A stretch of DNA of 64,000 nt from Aquipseudomonas alcaligenes (GCF_003205495.1 NZ_QJRX01000005.1:1-64000); one strand, 5' to 3'; shown: positions 1 through 10,966, counted from the stretch's first letter. Numbers and translations: made by a program. Notes: generated by a model from the letters alone, not told the origin.

Positions 1-2
1 GC

Positions 3-725
3 TTCGCCATCGTGTTCGGCAAGCAGCTGTATGGCGGCCTCGGGCAGAACCCCTTCAACCCGGCCATGCTCGGCTACGTGGTGGTGCTGATCTCCTTCCC
101 CATCCCCATGACCAGCTGGCCGGCGCCGCACAGCGTCGGCGCCTGGGAGGGCGTGCAGCAGATCCTCGGCCTGGCCGCCCTGCCCGACGGCTGGAGCCAG
201 GCCACCGCCCTGGATGCGCTGAAGGTCAACAAGAGCCTGACCATCGACGAGCTGTGGGCACAGAACCCGGCCTTCGGCAGCTTCGGCGGCAAGGCGGTGG
301 AATGGGTCAACCTGGCCTTCCTGCTCGGCGGCCTGCTCCTGCTCTGGAAGAAGGTCATCGGCTGGCACGCCCCGGCCGGCATGCTCGGCGCCCTGTTCGT
401 CATGAGCCTGCTGTTCTGGAACGGCTCGGGCTCGGACTCCAACGGCTCGCCGCTGTTCCACCTGCTGACCGGTGCCACCATGCTCGGCGCCTTCTTCATC
501 GTCACCGACCCGGTCAGCGGTGCCACCAGCAACCTGGGGCGGATCATCTTCGGCGCCGGGGTCGGCATCCTGGTCTACATCATCCGCACCTGGGGTGGCT
601 ACCCGGATGGCGTGGCCTTCGCCGTGCTGCTGATGAACCTGGCCGCCCCGACCATCGACTACTACAGCCGCCCGCGCACCTACGGCCACCGCAAGGTCGA
701 GCGCGGCTTCAAGCTGGGAGAATGA
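3..725 (+). CDS. rnfD: Rnf complex subunit D, 5' end outside window
   Basis: C-terminal 240 residues of an integral membrane subunit of the Rnf ion-translocating ferredoxin:NAD+ oxidoreductase; full RnfD proteins are about 350 aa, so roughly the first third lies upstream. The motif [12 protein letters not shown] contains the SGAT sequence in which the Thr carries covalently bound FMN in the RnfD/NqrB family. Several hydrophobic segments are visible (for example around [12 protein letters not shown] and GVGILVYII). The frame is open to the window edge, so the internal GTG at base 12 is not taken as the start. The stop overlaps the rnfG ATG by four bases (ATGA), showing translational coupling in the rnf operon. 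Confidence 0.95.
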   Translation, partial: FAIVFGKQLYGGLGQNPFNPAMLGYVVVLISFPIPMTSWPAPHSVGAWEGVQQILGLAALPDGWSQATALDALKVNKSLTIDELWAQNPAFGSFGGKAVEWVNLAFLLGGLLLLWKKVIGWHAPAGMLGALFVMSLLFWNGSGSDSNGSPLFHLLTGATMLGAFFIVTDPVSGATSNLGRIIFGAGVGILVYIIRTWGGYPDGVAFAVLLMNLAAPTIDYYSRPRTYGHRKVERGFKLGE

Positions 726-1366
726 GCGTGCTGCCGGAAATCTCCCGTTCCATGCTGAAGAACGCCCTGGTGCTCGGCCTGTTCGCCGTGGCCACCGTGG
801 GCACCGTGGCCGCCATCCAGCAGGGCACCGCCGAACGTATCGCCGCCGCCGAGCGCGAAGCCAGGGTGCAGGCCCTGGCGCAGATTCTGCCGGCCGGCAG
901 CTACGACAACCATCTGCTCGACAGCAGCCGCCTGGTGCAGGACGAGCTGCTCGGCAACAAGAGCCCCACCCCCGCCTACCTGGCCACCCTCGGCGGCCAG
1001 CCCAGCGCGGTGATCCTGCAGGTCACTGCGCCTGACGGCTACAGCGGCTCAATCCGCCTGCTGGTCGGGGTGCAGGTCGACGGCCGCCTGGCCGGCGTGC
1101 GCACCCTGCAGCACCGCGAAACCCCCGGCCTGGGCGACAAGATCGAACTGGCCAAGAGCCCGTGGGTCCGCAGCTTCGACGGCACCTCCCTGAGCGACCC
1201 GGACGAGGCCGGCTGGGCAGTGAAGAAGGACGGCGGCCAGTTCGACCAGTTCGCCGGCGCCACCATCACCCCGCGCGCGGTGGTCAAGGCAGTACACAAG
1301 GCGCTGCAATACTTTGACAAGCACAAGGCCGAGTTGCTGGCCCCCGTGGAGACTCCGAATGGCTAG
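722..1366 (+). CDS. rnfG: Rnf complex subunit G (FMN-binding)
   Basis: 214 aa. One N-terminal membrane anchor (residues about 10-30, [18 protein letters not shown]) is followed by a periplasmic FMN-binding domain. Near the C-terminus [11 protein letters not shown] matches the (S/A)GAT motif whose Thr is flavinylated in RnfG/NqrC proteins. The upstream sequence [14 protein letters not shown] is typical of the family. The ATG at 722 overlaps the rnfD stop, and the stop at 1364-1366 lies inside rnfE, so the three genes are translated as one unit. The function follows from the family: an electron-carrying subunit linking membrane flavins to the Rnf core. Confidence 0.95.
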   Translation: MSVLPEISRSMLKNALVLGLFAVATVGTVAAIQQGTAERIAAAEREARVQALAQILPAGSYDNHLLDSSRLVQDELLGNKSPTPAYLATLGGQPSAVILQVTAPDGYSGSIRLLVGVQVDGRLAGVRTLQHRETPGLGDKIELAKSPWVRSFDGTSLSDPDEAGWAVKKDGGQFDQFAGATITPRAVVKAVHKALQYFDKHKAELLAPVETPNG

Positions 1367-2066
1367 TTACCGCGAAATCGCCATCAACGGCCTGTGGAAG
1401 AACAACCCGGGCCTGGTCCAGCTGCTCGGCCTGTGCCCGCTGCTGGGGGTGAGCAACTCGGTGGTCAACGCCCTCGGCATGGCCATCGCCACCGCCCTGG
1501 TACTGGCCTGCTCGAACGCCGCGGTGGCGCTGATCCGCCGCCAGGTCACCGATGCCGTGCGCCTGCCGGCCTTCGTCATGATCATCGCCGCGCTGACCAC
1601 CTGCATCGAGTTGCTGATGCAGGCCTTCACCTACGAGCTGTACCAGATCCTCGGCATCTTCATCCCGCTGATCACCACCAACTGCATCATCCTCGGCCGT
1701 GCCGAGGCTTTCGCGGCGAAGAACAGCGTGGCCCACGCCAGCTTCGACGGCCTGATGATGGGGGCCGGCTTCGGCGGCGTGCTGCTGGCCATCGGCGCGG
1801 TGCGCGAACTGCTGGGCACCGGCATGCTGTTCGCCAACATGCAGCTGCTGTTCGGCCCCATCGCCGCCGACTGGCAGCTCAACCTGCTGCCCGGTTACCA
1901 GGGCTTCCTGCTGGCCATACTGCCGCCGGGCGCCTTCCTCGTCCTCGGCCTGCTGATCGCCCTGAAGAACCGCATCGACGAGCAGCTGGCCGAGCGCGCC
2001 AAGGCCGTGGAGCCCGCGGCACCGGCCGCTAGCCGCCGCGTGCGGGTCACCGGGGTGATCGAATGA
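1359..2066 (+). CDS. rnfE: Rnf complex subunit E
   Basis: 235 aa integral membrane subunit of the Rnf complex, of normal family length. The start is the ATG at 1359 ([18 protein letters not shown]), eight bases upstream of the end of rnfG; an earlier in-frame start would give a proline/tryptophan-rich N-terminus unlike the family. About six hydrophobic segments, and family signatures such as [18 protein letters not shown] and [19 protein letters not shown]. The C-terminal 20 residues are charged and probably cytoplasmic. The stop overlaps the nth ATG. Confidence 0.95.
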   Translation: MASYREIAINGLWKNNPGLVQLLGLCPLLGVSNSVVNALGMAIATALVLACSNAAVALIRRQVTDAVRLPAFVMIIAALTTCIELLMQAFTYELYQILGIFIPLITTNCIILGRAEAFAAKNSVAHASFDGLMMGAGFGGVLLAIGAVRELLGTGMLFANMQLLFGPIAADWQLNLLPGYQGFLLAILPPGAFLVLGLLIALKNRIDEQLAERAKAVEPAAPAASRRVRVTGVIE

Positions 2067-2701
2067 ACGCCGCCAAACGCTTCGAGATCTTCAGCCGACT
2101 GCGCGAGGACAACCCGGAACCAAAAACCGAGCTGGCCTACAGCACACCCTTCGAGTTGCTGGTCGCGGTGACCCTGTCCGCCCAGGCCACCGACGTCAGC
2201 GTCAACAAGGCCACGGCCAAGCTGTTCCCGGTGGCCAACACGCCGGAGGCCATCTACGCCCTGGGCGTCGAAGGGCTGTCCGAGTACATCAAGACCATCG
2301 GTCTGTACAACAGCAAGGCGAAGAACGTCATCGAAGCCTGCCGCATCCTGATCGAAAAGCATGGCAGCGTGGTACCGGATAACCGCGAGGATCTGGAAGC
2401 GCTGCCAGGGGTCGGCCGCAAGACCGCCAACGTGGTGCTCAACACCGCCTTCCGCCAGCCGGCCATGGCGGTGGACACGCACATCTTCCGGGTCAGCAAC
2501 CGCACCGGCATCGCCCCCGGCAAGAACGTGCTGGAGGTGGAGAAGAAGCTGCTCAGGTTCGTGCCCAGGGAGTTCCTGCTGGACGCCCACCACTGGCTGA
2601 TCCTGCACGGCCGCTACGTGTGCCAGGCGCGCAAGCCGCGCTGTGGCAGCTGTCGCATCGAAGACCTGTGCGAATACAAGGCCAAGACTTCCGACGATTG
2701 A
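2063..2701 (+). CDS. nth: Endonuclease III
   Basis: 212 aa DNA glycosylase/AP lyase that removes oxidised pyrimidines in base excision repair. Visible are the helix-hairpin-helix [13 protein letters not shown] with the catalytic Lys, the catalytic Asp in [12 protein letters not shown], and a C-terminal [4Fe-4S] cluster motif C-x6-C-x2-C-x5-C ([17 protein letters not shown]). Length matches E. coli Nth (211 aa). It overlaps the rnfE stop by four bases; linkage of rnf and nth is conserved in many gammaproteobacteria, although the functional reason is not evident from sequence. Confidence 0.97.
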   Translation: MNAAKRFEIFSRLREDNPEPKTELAYSTPFELLVAVTLSAQATDVSVNKATAKLFPVANTPEAIYALGVEGLSEYIKTIGLYNSKAKNVIEACRILIEKHGSVVPDNREDLEALPGVGRKTANVVLNTAFRQPAMAVDTHIFRVSNRTGIAPGKNVLEVEKKLLRFVPREFLLDAHHWLILHGRYVCQARKPRCGSCRIEDLCEYKAKTSDD

Positions 2702-2743
2702 TTGGCCATTGATCCAGCCAATATCACGATTGAAAAAATCTTT

Positions 2744-2772
2744 TTTACCGGCCCTGGCTTTGTCGCTATAAG
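2744..2772 (+). promoter_or_regulatory. Candidate sigma-70 promoter for the 60-aa gene
   Basis: TTTACC (2744-2749) and TATAAG (2767-2772) are separated by exactly 17 bases, inside an AT-rich patch between nth and the next gene. The -10 matches five of six consensus positions; the -35 is weaker. It would give the small gene its own transcript independent of the rnf operon. Confidence 0.5.
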
Positions 2773-2809
2773 GTGCGCCATCAGCATTCCGCAATCTGGA
2801 GTGGGCCCG

Positions 2810-2992
2810 ATGAGCACAGTCAAAGAAGACCTCGAACTCGACGAAGACCTGGTCGTGGAAGAAGCCGACGACAGCGGTGAGCGCGTGGTGGAAGTCGCCA
2901 AGACCAACCTGACCAAGCGCCGCATCATCGACAACTACCTCGAAGAGCGTCGCCTGCAGAAGCAGCTCAACGACTACGACTTCGACCTCTGA
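2810..2992 (+). CDS. Small conserved acidic protein (PA3496-like)
   Basis: 60 aa. The first half is strongly acidic (MSTVKEDLELDEDLVVEEADDSGE) and the second half basic/helical (TNLTKRRIIDNYLEERRLQKQL). The ATG at 2810 is used; upstream in-frame codons run through the promoter. No signal peptide or membrane segment. A gene of this kind follows nth in P. aeruginosa (PA3496), and I recall the family being annotated as a putative envelope-integrity protein, but nothing in the sequence proves that. Followed directly by a terminator. Confidence 0.8.
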   Translation: MSTVKEDLELDEDLVVEEADDSGERVVEVAKTNLTKRRIIDNYLEERRLQKQLNDYDFDL

Positions 2993-3002
2993 ACCAGCCC
3001 AT

Positions 3003-3033
3003 GAAAAAGCCCCGCCAGTGCGGGGCTTTTGCT
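3003..3033. terminator. Bidirectional intrinsic terminator
   Basis: A stem GCCCCGC/GCGGGGC is flanked by an A-run on the left and a T-run on the right, so it can stop transcription of the small gene (plus strand) and of the converging GGDEF gene (minus strand). Confidence 0.85.
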
Positions 3034-3034
3034 T

Positions 3035-4105
3035 TCAGCCTACCGCCTGCAAGCGGTGACGCTCGAGCTTGTTGGCATACATGGCGGCATCGGCCTGGGT
3101 GAGCAGACTGTCCAAACCCTCCCCATGCCGCAACGAGGATTCGGCCAGGCCGACACTCAGCGACAGCTGTCGACCGGTGTTGCGCTGAAACATCCGCAGC
3201 GCTGCCTGCAGGCGCTTCAGCACATCCTCGCCACTGTTGTAGTCGCTGGCCAGCACGACGAACTCGTCGCCACCCAGGCGCGCCACCACATCGGTGCTGC
3301 GGAACAGCGAGCGCAGCAGCTGGGCGGCATCGATCAGCATGGCGTCGCCAGCGGCATGACCGAAGCGATCATTGGTCAGCTTCAGATAGTCCAGATCGGC
3401 ATACAGCAGCAGGCAGCGCCCCTGGCGACGACGCGCCGCCTCCAGTTCGCGCTCGGCCAGCAGGAGGAAGCCGCGCCGGTTGTACAGCCCGGTCAGTTCG
3501 TCGGTCAGCGACAGCTGGCGCACCGCCTGCTCGGCCAGCTCGCGCTCGCGGATCTCGCGCTGCAGGCGACGATTGGTCTCAGTCAGCTGCGCGGTGCGCT
3601 CCGCCACCCGCTGCTCCAGTTCGGCATAGACCTGAATGTTCTCCAGGGCGATGGAAGTGGAATCGGCCAGCGCCTGCAGCAGCTCCACCTGGGCGTCACT
3701 GGCCTGGTGCCAGCTGGCCCAGTAGGTGCCGATGGCCCCTATCGGGTCGAGGGTGCGGATCGGCACCATGACCAGGCTCTTGACGAAGGTCGGCCGGTAG
3801 GCGTCCTGGGGGACACGTGGGTCCTGGTAGATATCGGGAATGACCGTGGCCTGGCGGTGCTGCATCACCCAGCCGCTGATGCATAGCTCCAGAGGAAAGC
3901 GCTGCCCCTTCCACAGGGGCGAGATGGCATCCTCGTCGCGGTAGTGACAGCAATCGCCATCGCGCAGGACGAAAGTGGCGCCGTCGGCGCCGGTCAGCCC
4001 GCGGGCCGCCTGGCGGACGATCTCCGCCACGCGATCCACATCCCTAGCCATCGACAGCTCCTGCACCGCCCGGATCAGGCGGTAGGCATGCTTGTCAGTA
4101 GCCAT
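3035..4105 (-). CDS. GAF-GGDEF diguanylate cyclase
   Basis: 356 aa cytoplasmic protein. Residues about 1-170 form a GAF-type sensor domain; a coiled coil (ELEQRVAERTAQLTETNRRLQ) links it to a GGDEF domain with an intact GGDEF active site at residues 278-282 (RLGGDEFVVL), so c-di-GMP synthesis is expected. The I-site RxxD five residues upstream of GGDEF is not obvious. The start is ATG 4105 because AGGAG lies at good distance before it; a GTG at 4126 would read through that site. No membrane segment, so the GAF domain probably senses a cytoplasmic ligand that cannot be named from sequence. Confidence 0.88.
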   Translation of the reverse strand: MATDKHAYRLIRAVQELSMARDVDRVAEIVRQAARGLTGADGATFVLRDGDCCHYRDEDAISPLWKGQRFPLELCISGWVMQHRQATVIPDIYQDPRVPQDAYRPTFVKSLVMVPIRTLDPIGAIGTYWASWHQASDAQVELLQALADSTSIALENIQVYAELEQRVAERTAQLTETNRRLQREIRERELAEQAVRQLSLTDELTGLYNRRGFLLLAERELEAARRRQGRCLLLYADLDYLKLTNDRFGHAAGDAMLIDAAQLLRSLFRSTDVVARLGGDEFVVLASDYNSGEDVLKRLQAALRMFQRNTGRQLSLSVGLAESSLRHGEGLDSLLTQADAAMYANKLERHRLQAVG

Positions 4106-4162
4106 GAGCAACTCCTGAGAGTCCACTCGATTGATAAGCCATTACTTGAAGCCTAGCAGTTT

Positions 4163-4555
4163 TCAGTCGCTGCGCTTGGGCGACAGCAGCTCGATCTTGT
4201 AGCCGTCCGGGTCCTCGACGAAGGCCAGGATGCTGGTACCGTGCTTCATCGGCCCCGGCTCGCGGGTGATCTTGCCGCCACGCGAGCGGATGTCCTCGCA
4301 GGCCTTGTAGACGTCTTCCACTTCCAGGGCGATGTGGCCGTAACCGGTGCCGAGCTCGTACTGGTCGACGCCCCAGTTGTAGGTCAGCTCGATCACGCTG
4401 TTCTCGGCCTCGTTGCCGTAGCCGACGAAGGCCAGGGTGAACTGGCCGTCCGGGTAGTCCTTGCGGCGCAGCAGGGTCATGCCCAGCACTTCGGTGTAGA
4501 AGGCGATGGAACGGTCCATGTCGCCGACGCGCAGCATGGTATGCAGCAGTCTCAT
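4163..4555 (-). CDS. gloA: Lactoylglutathione lyase (glyoxalase I)
   Basis: 130 aa, one glyoxalase/VOC domain pair of usual GloA length. It converts the methylglyoxal-glutathione hemithioacetal into S-lactoylglutathione. Metal ligands are visible: His5 ([10 protein letters not shown]), Glu in [10 protein letters not shown], His in GYGHIALEV, and Glu in GYKIELLSP near the C-terminus. The short single-domain form without insertions is typical of the Ni-dependent class, an inference from family knowledge. Downstream of argG on the same strand, but the terminator at 4573-4606 separates them. Confidence 0.95.
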   Translation of the reverse strand: MRLLHTMLRVGDMDRSIAFYTEVLGMTLLRRKDYPDGQFTLAFVGYGNEAENSVIELTYNWGVDQYELGTGYGHIALEVEDVYKACEDIRSRGGKITREPGPMKHGTSILAFVEDPDGYKIELLSPKRSD

Positions 4556-4572
4556 CAGGTTTTACCTCTTCG

Positions 4573-4606
4573 TAAAAACAGAACCCCGGCTCGTGGCCGG
4601 GGTTCG
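4573..4606 (-). terminator. argG intrinsic terminator
   Basis: Read on the minus strand, a nine-base stem AACCCCGGC/GCCGGGGTT with a five-base loop is followed by CTGTTTTTA. It lies just after the argG stop and before gloA. Confidence 0.8.
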
Positions 4607-4628
4607 TCTGGCACGGGCGTTCAGCTTA

Positions 4629-5846
<1,218 letters not shown>

Positions 5847-5964
5847 GCCAATCAACTCCACGGGGTTGTACGGAAAACCGGGGATTCTACCGGCCAGGAC
5901 GGCCGATTTACAGGGGCGCGACAGACACGGGCGACAAAGCGACAGATTTGTTCGTCGGTGCGAC

Positions 5965-6918
5965 TCAGGAGGCGGTCGTCGGTGCCGCTGGAGCGGCCGG
6001 TGCCGGCGCAGGCTCGGTGGCCGCCGGCGGGGCCGGTTCGGGAGCCGGTTCGGGCACCGGCTCGCGGGACAGGGTCATGGTCACCCGGCGGTTCTTCGCC
6101 CGGTTGGCCTCGCTGTTGTTCGGCACCAGCGGATAACGCTCGCCATGGAAGCGCACCACTATCTGCTCCGCCGGTATGCCATTGGCCTTGAGGTATTCCT
6201 CGACGGCCAGCGCCCGGCGCCGCGACAGATCACGGTTGCTCAGGCGGTTGCCGCTGTTGTCGGAGTGGCCGTCGAGCTGGATGCGATTGACGCTGGGATC
6301 GGCCTTGATGAAGTCGAGGATGATGTCCAGCTTGGCCTGGGCCAGCGGCTCCAGCGTCGCGCCACTGGGAAAGTCGAGCTGGGTCTGGCGAATCTGGTCG
6401 AAGTTGACCGGCAGCAGGCCGGCGGTGCACTTGAGGTAATCGTTGTAGGCCTGGTTGAAGCGCACAGGCAGCAGCCGTACCTCCAGGCTGTCGCCGCCCT
6501 GCAGGGTACGGTGGCGCACCAGCGGGCTACGCCCTTCCATCAGCCCGGTGAGCAGTCTTCCGGCCTGCTCCTGGCTGCTGTTGAAAGGTACCAGGCCGCT
6601 ACCGACACTGAGCGCCCCCAGATTGATATCGCCGCGCCCCGGCTGCCAGGGTGCCGCCGCCGCCAGCAGGGTTGCCGAACCGGTCCCCATCCAGCGCTCG
6701 TTCATCTTGACCCGGAAGGTGGCCTGCTCGCCGGCACGGCGCACGAACTCACCACTGCCGAAGTCGGCAATCGGCTGACTCAGGCGGCATTCGAACTGGT
6801 CACCCTCGACCTTCCACTCCACCTTCTCCATGCGCGTCTGGAAGGTAATGGCCGCAGCCGGCATGCACCAGGGCAGGCAGGCGAGCAGGCTGAGCAGGAG
6901 GAAGCTGGGCTGGCGCAA
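5965..6918 (-). CDS. motY: Flagellar stator-associated protein MotY (OmpA family)
   Basis: 317 aa exported protein with an N-terminal signal peptide (about residues 1-23, ending AAAI), a MotY-specific N-terminal domain, and a C-terminal OmpA-like peptidoglycan-binding domain ([22 protein letters not shown], then [10 protein letters not shown]). The last 30 residues are a Pro/Ala/Glu-rich tail of low complexity, not needed for the fold. MotY forms the T-ring that holds stators around the Na+/H+ flagellar motor. Position between argG and pyrC is the same as for P. aeruginosa motY (PA3526), which supports the assignment over a generic OmpA protein. Divergent from pyrC. Confidence 0.9.
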   Translation of the reverse strand: MRQPSFLLLSLLACLPWCMPAAAITFQTRMEKVEWKVEGDQFECRLSQPIADFGSGEFVRRAGEQATFRVKMNERWMGTGSATLLAAAAPWQPGRGDINLGALSVGSGLVPFNSSQEQAGRLLTGLMEGRSPLVRHRTLQGGDSLEVRLLPVRFNQAYNDYLKCTAGLLPVNFDQIRQTQLDFPSGATLEPLAQAKLDIILDFIKADPSVNRIQLDGHSDNSGNRLSNRDLSRRRALAVEEYLKANGIPAEQIVVRFHGERYPLVPNNSEANRAKNRRVTMTLSREPVPEPAPEPAPPAATEPAPAPAAPAAPTTAS

Positions 6919-7068
6919 GGTCGGCTCCGAGGGGAGATGCGGCTATCACAGCCCATATCGGCGGCGGCGCTGGAAACTTGAAAGGCAGAAGGGGGCGCAC
7001 GAAACGGGAACAGCCACCGAGGCAAAACTGGTAGCATTCGCAGCACGTTTCACCTGCCGGGAACTCCC

Positions 7069-8115
7069 ATGTCCGACCGCCTTACCCTGCTGCGCCCAGA
7101 CGACTGGCACATCCACCTGCGCGATGGCGCCGTCCTGCAGCACACCGTCCGCGATGTCGCGCGGACCTTCGCCCGCGCCATCATCATGCCCAACCTGGTA
7201 CCGCCGGTGCGCACCGCCGCCGAGGCCGAGGCCTATCGTGCACGCATCCTGGCCGCTCGCCCGGCCGGCAGCCGCTTCGAGCCGCTGATGGTGCTCTACC
7301 TCACCGACAAGACCACAGCCGCCGACGTGCAGGCCGCCAAGGCCAGCGGCTTCGTGCATGCCGCCAAACTCTACCCGGCCGGTGCCACCACCAACTCCGA
7401 CTCCGGTGTGACCAGCATCGACAACATCTTCCCGGTGCTCGAAGCCATGGCCGAGGTCGGCCTGCCGCTGCTGGTACATGGCGAGGTGACCCGCGCCGAG
7501 GTCGACGTATTCGACCGCGAGAAGCGCTTCATCGACGAGCACCTGACTCGCGTGGTCGCGCGTTTCCCGAGCCTGAAGGTGGTGTTCGAGCACATCACCA
7601 CCGGCGACGCGGCGCAGTTCGTGCGCGAGGCTCCGGCCAACGTCGGCGCCACCATCACCGCCCACCACCTGTTGTACAACCGCAACCACATGCTGGTCGG
7701 CGGCATCCGCCCGCACTTCTATTGCCTGCCGATCCTCAAGCGCAACACCCACCAGGATGCCCTGCTGGATGCCGCCACCAGCGGCAACCCGAAGTTCTTC
7801 CTCGGCACCGACTCGGCGCCGCACGCCAAGCACGCCAAGGAAGCCGCCTGCGGCTGCGCCGGCTGCTACACCGCGCACGCCGCCATCGAGCTGTACGCCG
7901 AAGCCTTCGAGCAGCGCAACGCGCTGGACAAGCTGGAAGGCTTCGCCAGCTGCCACGGCCCGGATTTCTACGGCCTGCCGCGCAACACCGACCGCATCAC
8001 CCTGGTCCGTGAGGACTGGGTCGGCCCGACCGAACTGCCGCTGGGCGAGCAGGTCGTGATTCCCCTGCGCGCCGGCGAGAAGCTGCGCTGGCGCCTGCAG
8101 GAGGACCAGGCATGA
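7069..8115 (+). CDS. pyrC: Dihydroorotase
   Basis: 348 aa, the length of the E. coli-type (class II, homodimeric) enzyme. Catalyses cyclisation of carbamoyl aspartate to dihydroorotate in pyrimidine synthesis. The metal-binding start [12 protein letters not shown], the Lys region HAAKLYPAG expected to be carboxylated, [13 protein letters not shown] and the C-terminal [14 protein letters not shown] are all family signatures. The stop overlaps the rnt start by four bases, so the two genes are coupled. Confidence 0.97.
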   Translation: MSDRLTLLRPDDWHIHLRDGAVLQHTVRDVARTFARAIIMPNLVPPVRTAAEAEAYRARILAARPAGSRFEPLMVLYLTDKTTAADVQAAKASGFVHAAKLYPAGATTNSDSGVTSIDNIFPVLEAMAEVGLPLLVHGEVTRAEVDVFDREKRFIDEHLTRVVARFPSLKVVFEHITTGDAAQFVREAPANVGATITAHHLLYNRNHMLVGGIRPHFYCLPILKRNTHQDALLDAATSGNPKFFLGTDSAPHAKHAKEAACGCAGCYTAHAAIELYAEAFEQRNALDKLEGFASCHGPDFYGLPRNTDRITLVREDWVGPTELPLGEQVVIPLRAGEKLRWRLQEDQA

Positions 8116-8786
8116 GCGAGGAACAGTTCGACGACGAACTCGACGGCAGCCTGCCGTCCGGCCCGCGCCACCCGATGGCGGCACGCTTCCGCGGCTACCT
8201 GCCGGTGGTGGTGGACGTCGAGACCGGCGGTTTTAACTGCGCCACCGACGCCCTGCTGGAGATCGCCGCCACCACCATCGCCATGGACGAAGGTGGCTTC
8301 CTCTATCCGGACCACACCCACTTCTTCCGCATCGAGCCCTTCGAGGGCGCCAACATCGAGGCGGCGGCGCTGGAGTTCACCGGCATCAAGCTGGATCACC
8401 CGCTGCGCCAGGCGGTGAGCGAGGAGCATGCGCTGACCGAGATCTTTCGCGGCCTGCGCAAGTCGATCAAGGCCAATGGCTGCAAGCGCGCCATCCTGGT
8501 AGGCCACAACAGCAGCTTCGACTTGGGCTTCCTCAACGCCGCGGTGGCCCGTTGCGACATCAAGCGCAACCCCTTCCACCCCTTCTCCAGCTTCGACACC
8601 GCCACCCTGGCCGGCCTCGCCTACGGCCAGACCGTGCTGGCCAAGGCCTGCCAGGCCGCCGGCATCGACTTCGACGGCAAGGAGGCGCACTCGGCGCGCT
8701 ACGACACCGAGAAGACCGCGGAGCTGTTCTGCGGCATCGTCAACCGCTGGAAGGAAATGGGCGGCTGGGACGAGTTCGACCAGTAG
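8112..8786 (+). CDS. rnt: Ribonuclease T
   Basis: 224 aa DEDDh 3'-5' exoribonuclease that trims tRNA 3' ends and matures stable RNAs. Exo I motif [10 protein letters not shown] (first Asp/Glu), exo [15 protein letters not shown], and exo [17 protein letters not shown] with the catalytic His/Asp are visible. Length is normal for proteobacterial RNase T. Coupled to pyrC and followed by a strong terminator. Confidence 0.96.
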   Translation: MSEEQFDDELDGSLPSGPRHPMAARFRGYLPVVVDVETGGFNCATDALLEIAATTIAMDEGGFLYPDHTHFFRIEPFEGANIEAAALEFTGIKLDHPLRQAVSEEHALTEIFRGLRKSIKANGCKRAILVGHNSSFDLGFLNAAVARCDIKRNPFHPFSSFDTATLAGLAYGQTVLAKACQAAGIDFDGKEAHSARYDTEKTAELFCGIVNRWKEMGGWDEFDQ

Positions 8787-8805
8787 GCATCACCCGTGCA
8801 GACAA

Positions 8806-8832
8806 GAAACCGGCCCAGGCCGGTTTTTTGTT
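8806..8832 (+). terminator. rnt intrinsic terminator
   Basis: An eight-base stem AACCGGCC/GGCCGGTT with a very short loop is followed by a T-run, 20 bases after the rnt stop. Confidence 0.85.
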
Positions 8833-8937
8833 GCCCGCGCCTGGCCGGCCAGCGCTCGCAATCCTGCCCGGAGCGCCCAGGCGCAGTGTTTCCGGAAACA
8901 AACGCAATGCGGCAGTGAAGATTTCTCTTCAATCTTT

Positions 8938-8956
8938 GACAAGCATTCTCATTAAC
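8938..8956 (+). promoter_or_regulatory. Fur box upstream of bfd
   Basis: GACAAGCATTCTCATTAAC is, on the other strand, GTTAATGAGAATGCTTGTC. It matches the core TAATGAGAAT of the 19-base Fur consensus and lies about 50 bases before the bfd start. Iron repression of bfd is established in P. aeruginosa; the site here is my match by eye. Confidence 0.75.
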
Positions 8957-9007
8957 ATTAGTATCCTTCGCCAACAGCCATTCCACCTCCTGACTAGAGC
9001 CTGCAGC

Positions 9008-9226
9008 ATGTACGTTTGCCTGTGCCACGGTGTGACAGACGGTCAAATTCGCGAAGCCATCTACGAAGGTTGCTGCAGCTATCGTGACGTGCGCGACAGC
9101 CTCGGCGTCGGCACCCAGTGCGGCAAGTGCGCCTGCCTGGCCAAGCAGGTGGTGCGCGACACCCTCGGCGAGCTGCAGAGCGGCCAGGCCGCCCTCGCCT
9201 GCCAGGCCAGCTTCGTCGCCGCCTGA
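9008..9226 (+). CDS. bfd: Bacterioferritin-associated ferredoxin
   Basis: 72 aa [2Fe-2S] protein. Four ligand cysteines are visible in the Bfd pattern CLCHG (C4, C6) and GTQCGKCAC (CxxC). Bfd reduces the iron core of bacterioferritin to release iron under starvation, consistent with the Fur box upstream. The start is ATG 9008 (MYVCLCHGVTDGQIRE). In P. aeruginosa bfd is next to bfrB; here the neighbour is miaE, so its partner gene must lie elsewhere or be absent. Confidence 0.95.
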   Translation: MYVCLCHGVTDGQIREAIYEGCCSYRDVRDSLGVGTQCGKCACLAKQVVRDTLGELQSGQAALACQASFVAA

Positions 9227-9240
9227 AGCTCGTACATACG

Positions 9241-9270
9241 AAAAAGCCGGACCCAGGTCCGGCTTTTTTA
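9241..9270. terminator. Bidirectional terminator between bfd and miaE
   Basis: AAAAAGCCGGACC, a short loop, then GGTCCGGCTTTTTT: a GC stem with A- and T-tracts on both sides, serving the converging genes. Confidence 0.85.
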
Positions 9271-9286
9271 TGCCCGCAGGAAAACC

Positions 9287-9892
9287 TCAGACCTGAGGCA
9301 CGCCACTGTGGAAGCGGAATTCGATATCGGGCGATTCGATCAGCTCACGCTCGGCCTCGCGTACCCGCACGACGACGGCATCGACATCGCGCGCCTCGCC
9401 ATACTGGTAGGCCAGCTTGAGATAGCCTTGGAAATGCCGGGCCTCGGACTTGAGCAGGCCGCCATAGAACTTGCCCAGTTCCTCGTCCAGGTGCGGCACC
9501 AGGGCCTCGAAGCGCTCGCAGCTGCGCGCCTCGATGAAAGCCCCGACCACCAGGGTATCCACCAGCTTGTGCGGCTCATGGCTGCGCACCAGCTTGCGCA
9601 GCCCCGAGGCATAGCGCGAGGCAGACACGGGGCGCAGCTCGATGCGACGCTTCTTCATGATGCGCAGCACCTGCTCGTGGTGCACCAGTTCCTCGCGGGC
9701 CAGGCGCGACATGAAGTTGATCAGGTCCAGCTGCTGGTTGTACTTGGCGATCAGCGCCATGGCGGTGGAGGCCGCCTTGAACTCGTTGTTCTTGTGGTCG
9801 ATCAGCAGGGTTTCCTGGTCGGCCAGGGCCGCCTCGACCCAGGCGCCGGGCGTGGAACAGGCGAGAAATTGCGGAATATCGGGCAGAGTCAC
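9287..9892 (-). CDS. miaE: tRNA-(ms2io6A)-hydroxylase
   Basis: 201 aa di-iron ferritin-like protein that hydroxylates 2-methylthio-N6-isopentenyladenosine at position 37 of tRNAs reading U-initial codons. Four-helix-bundle metal residues are visible as ARLAREELVHHEQVL (E-x2-H type), GAFIEARSCERFEAL, and LLKSEARHFQGYL. Length is typical. Transcribed alone, convergent to bfd. Confidence 0.93.
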   Translation of the reverse strand: MTLPDIPQFLACSTPGAWVEAALADQETLLIDHKNNEFKAASTAMALIAKYNQQLDLINFMSRLAREELVHHEQVLRIMKKRRIELRPVSASRYASGLRKLVRSHEPHKLVDTLVVGAFIEARSCERFEALVPHLDEELGKFYGGLLKSEARHFQGYLKLAYQYGEARDVDAVVVRVREAERELIESPDIEFRFHSGVPQV

Positions 9893-10058
9893 GGGGAACT
9901 ATCCACTGCAGAGGATGCTGGCAGGCTGGGCCGGGGCGGGCCATTATACGGGGGAAGGCGCGCGGGGCCAGCGATGCCGTGATGCAGGTCAAGACCGCCG
10001 CCAGCGGCCGCCTCTATAGTGGGCTGCATTCAAGCACCTCAAGCACAGGGAGACGCTC

Positions 10059-10922
10059 ATGCAAGCCATACGCAGCATTCTGGTGGTGATGGACCCGCAA
10101 CATCCCGAAGTCCTGGCGATGAAACGCGCCAAGCTGATCGCCAGCGTGACCCAGTCGCACCTGCACCTGCTGGTCTGCGACAAGAAGGGCGACCACAGCG
10201 CCTTCCTCACCGAACACCAGGCGGCCCTGCAGCAGGAAGGCTTCGACGTGAGCATCCAGCAGGCCTGGCACGAGAGCCTGTATCAGACCATCATCGTGGT
10301 GCAGCAGGCCGAGGGCTGTGGCCTGGTGGTCAAGCAGCACGTGCCGGACAATCCGCTGAAGAAGGCCATCCTCACCCCCGAGGACTGGAAGCTGCTGCGC
10401 TACTGCCCGGGCCCGGTGCTGATGGTCAAGACCGACACGCCCTGGACCGGTGGCGTGATCCTGGCCGCAGTGGATGTCGGCAACAGCGATGCCGAGCACC
10501 GTACCCTGCACTCCGGCATCGTCAGCCATGGCTACGACATCGCCAACCTGGCCAAGGGCACCCTGCACGTGATCAGCGCACACCCCTCGCCCATGCTCTC
10601 GGCGGCCGACCCGACCTTCCAGCTCAAGGAGACCATCGAGGCGCGCTACCGCGAGCAGTGCAAGGCCTTCCAGGCCGAGTACGACGTCAGCGACGAGCGC
10701 CTGCACGTCGAGGAAGGCCCGGCCGATGTGCTGATTCCCTTCACCGCCAACAAGCTCAGCGCAGTGGTCACGGTGATCGGCACCGTGGCGCGCACCGGCC
10801 TGTCCGGGGCGCTGATCGGCAACACCGCCGAGGTGGTGCTGGATGCCCTGGAAAGCGATGTGCTGGTGCTCAAGCCGGATGAGATCATCGCCCACCTGGA
10901 AGAGCTGGTCGCCCAGCGCTGA
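10059..10922 (+). CDS. Tandem universal stress protein (UspE-like)
   Basis: 287 aa cytoplasmic protein with two UspA domains (about residues 1-140 and 150-287), the arrangement of UspE/PA1789-type proteins. The C-terminal copy retains a nucleotide-binding-like end VVTVIGTVARTGLSGALIGNTAEVVLD with the G-x2-G-x9-G(S/T) pattern. The promoter region upstream is short, and I see no clear Anr/FNR box, although such genes are often induced at low oxygen in Pseudomonas. Role is general stress survival; the molecular activity is unknown. Confidence 0.88.
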   Translation: MQAIRSILVVMDPQHPEVLAMKRAKLIASVTQSHLHLLVCDKKGDHSAFLTEHQAALQQEGFDVSIQQAWHESLYQTIIVVQQAEGCGLVVKQHVPDNPLKKAILTPEDWKLLRYCPGPVLMVKTDTPWTGGVILAAVDVGNSDAEHRTLHSGIVSHGYDIANLAKGTLHVISAHPSPMLSAADPTFQLKETIEARYREQCKAFQAEYDVSDERLHVEEGPADVLIPFTANKLSAVVTVIGTVARTGLSGALIGNTAEVVLDALESDVLVLKPDEIIAHLEELVAQR

Positions 10923-10935
10923 GCCGCGCCCCCAT

Positions 10936-10966
10936 GAAAAAAGCCGCCCGCGGGCGGCTTTTTTCA
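10936..10966. terminator. Bidirectional terminator
   Basis: A GAAAAAAGCCGCCCG/CGGGCGGCTTTTTTC palindrome between the Usp gene and the converging DUF1289 gene. Confidence 0.9.
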
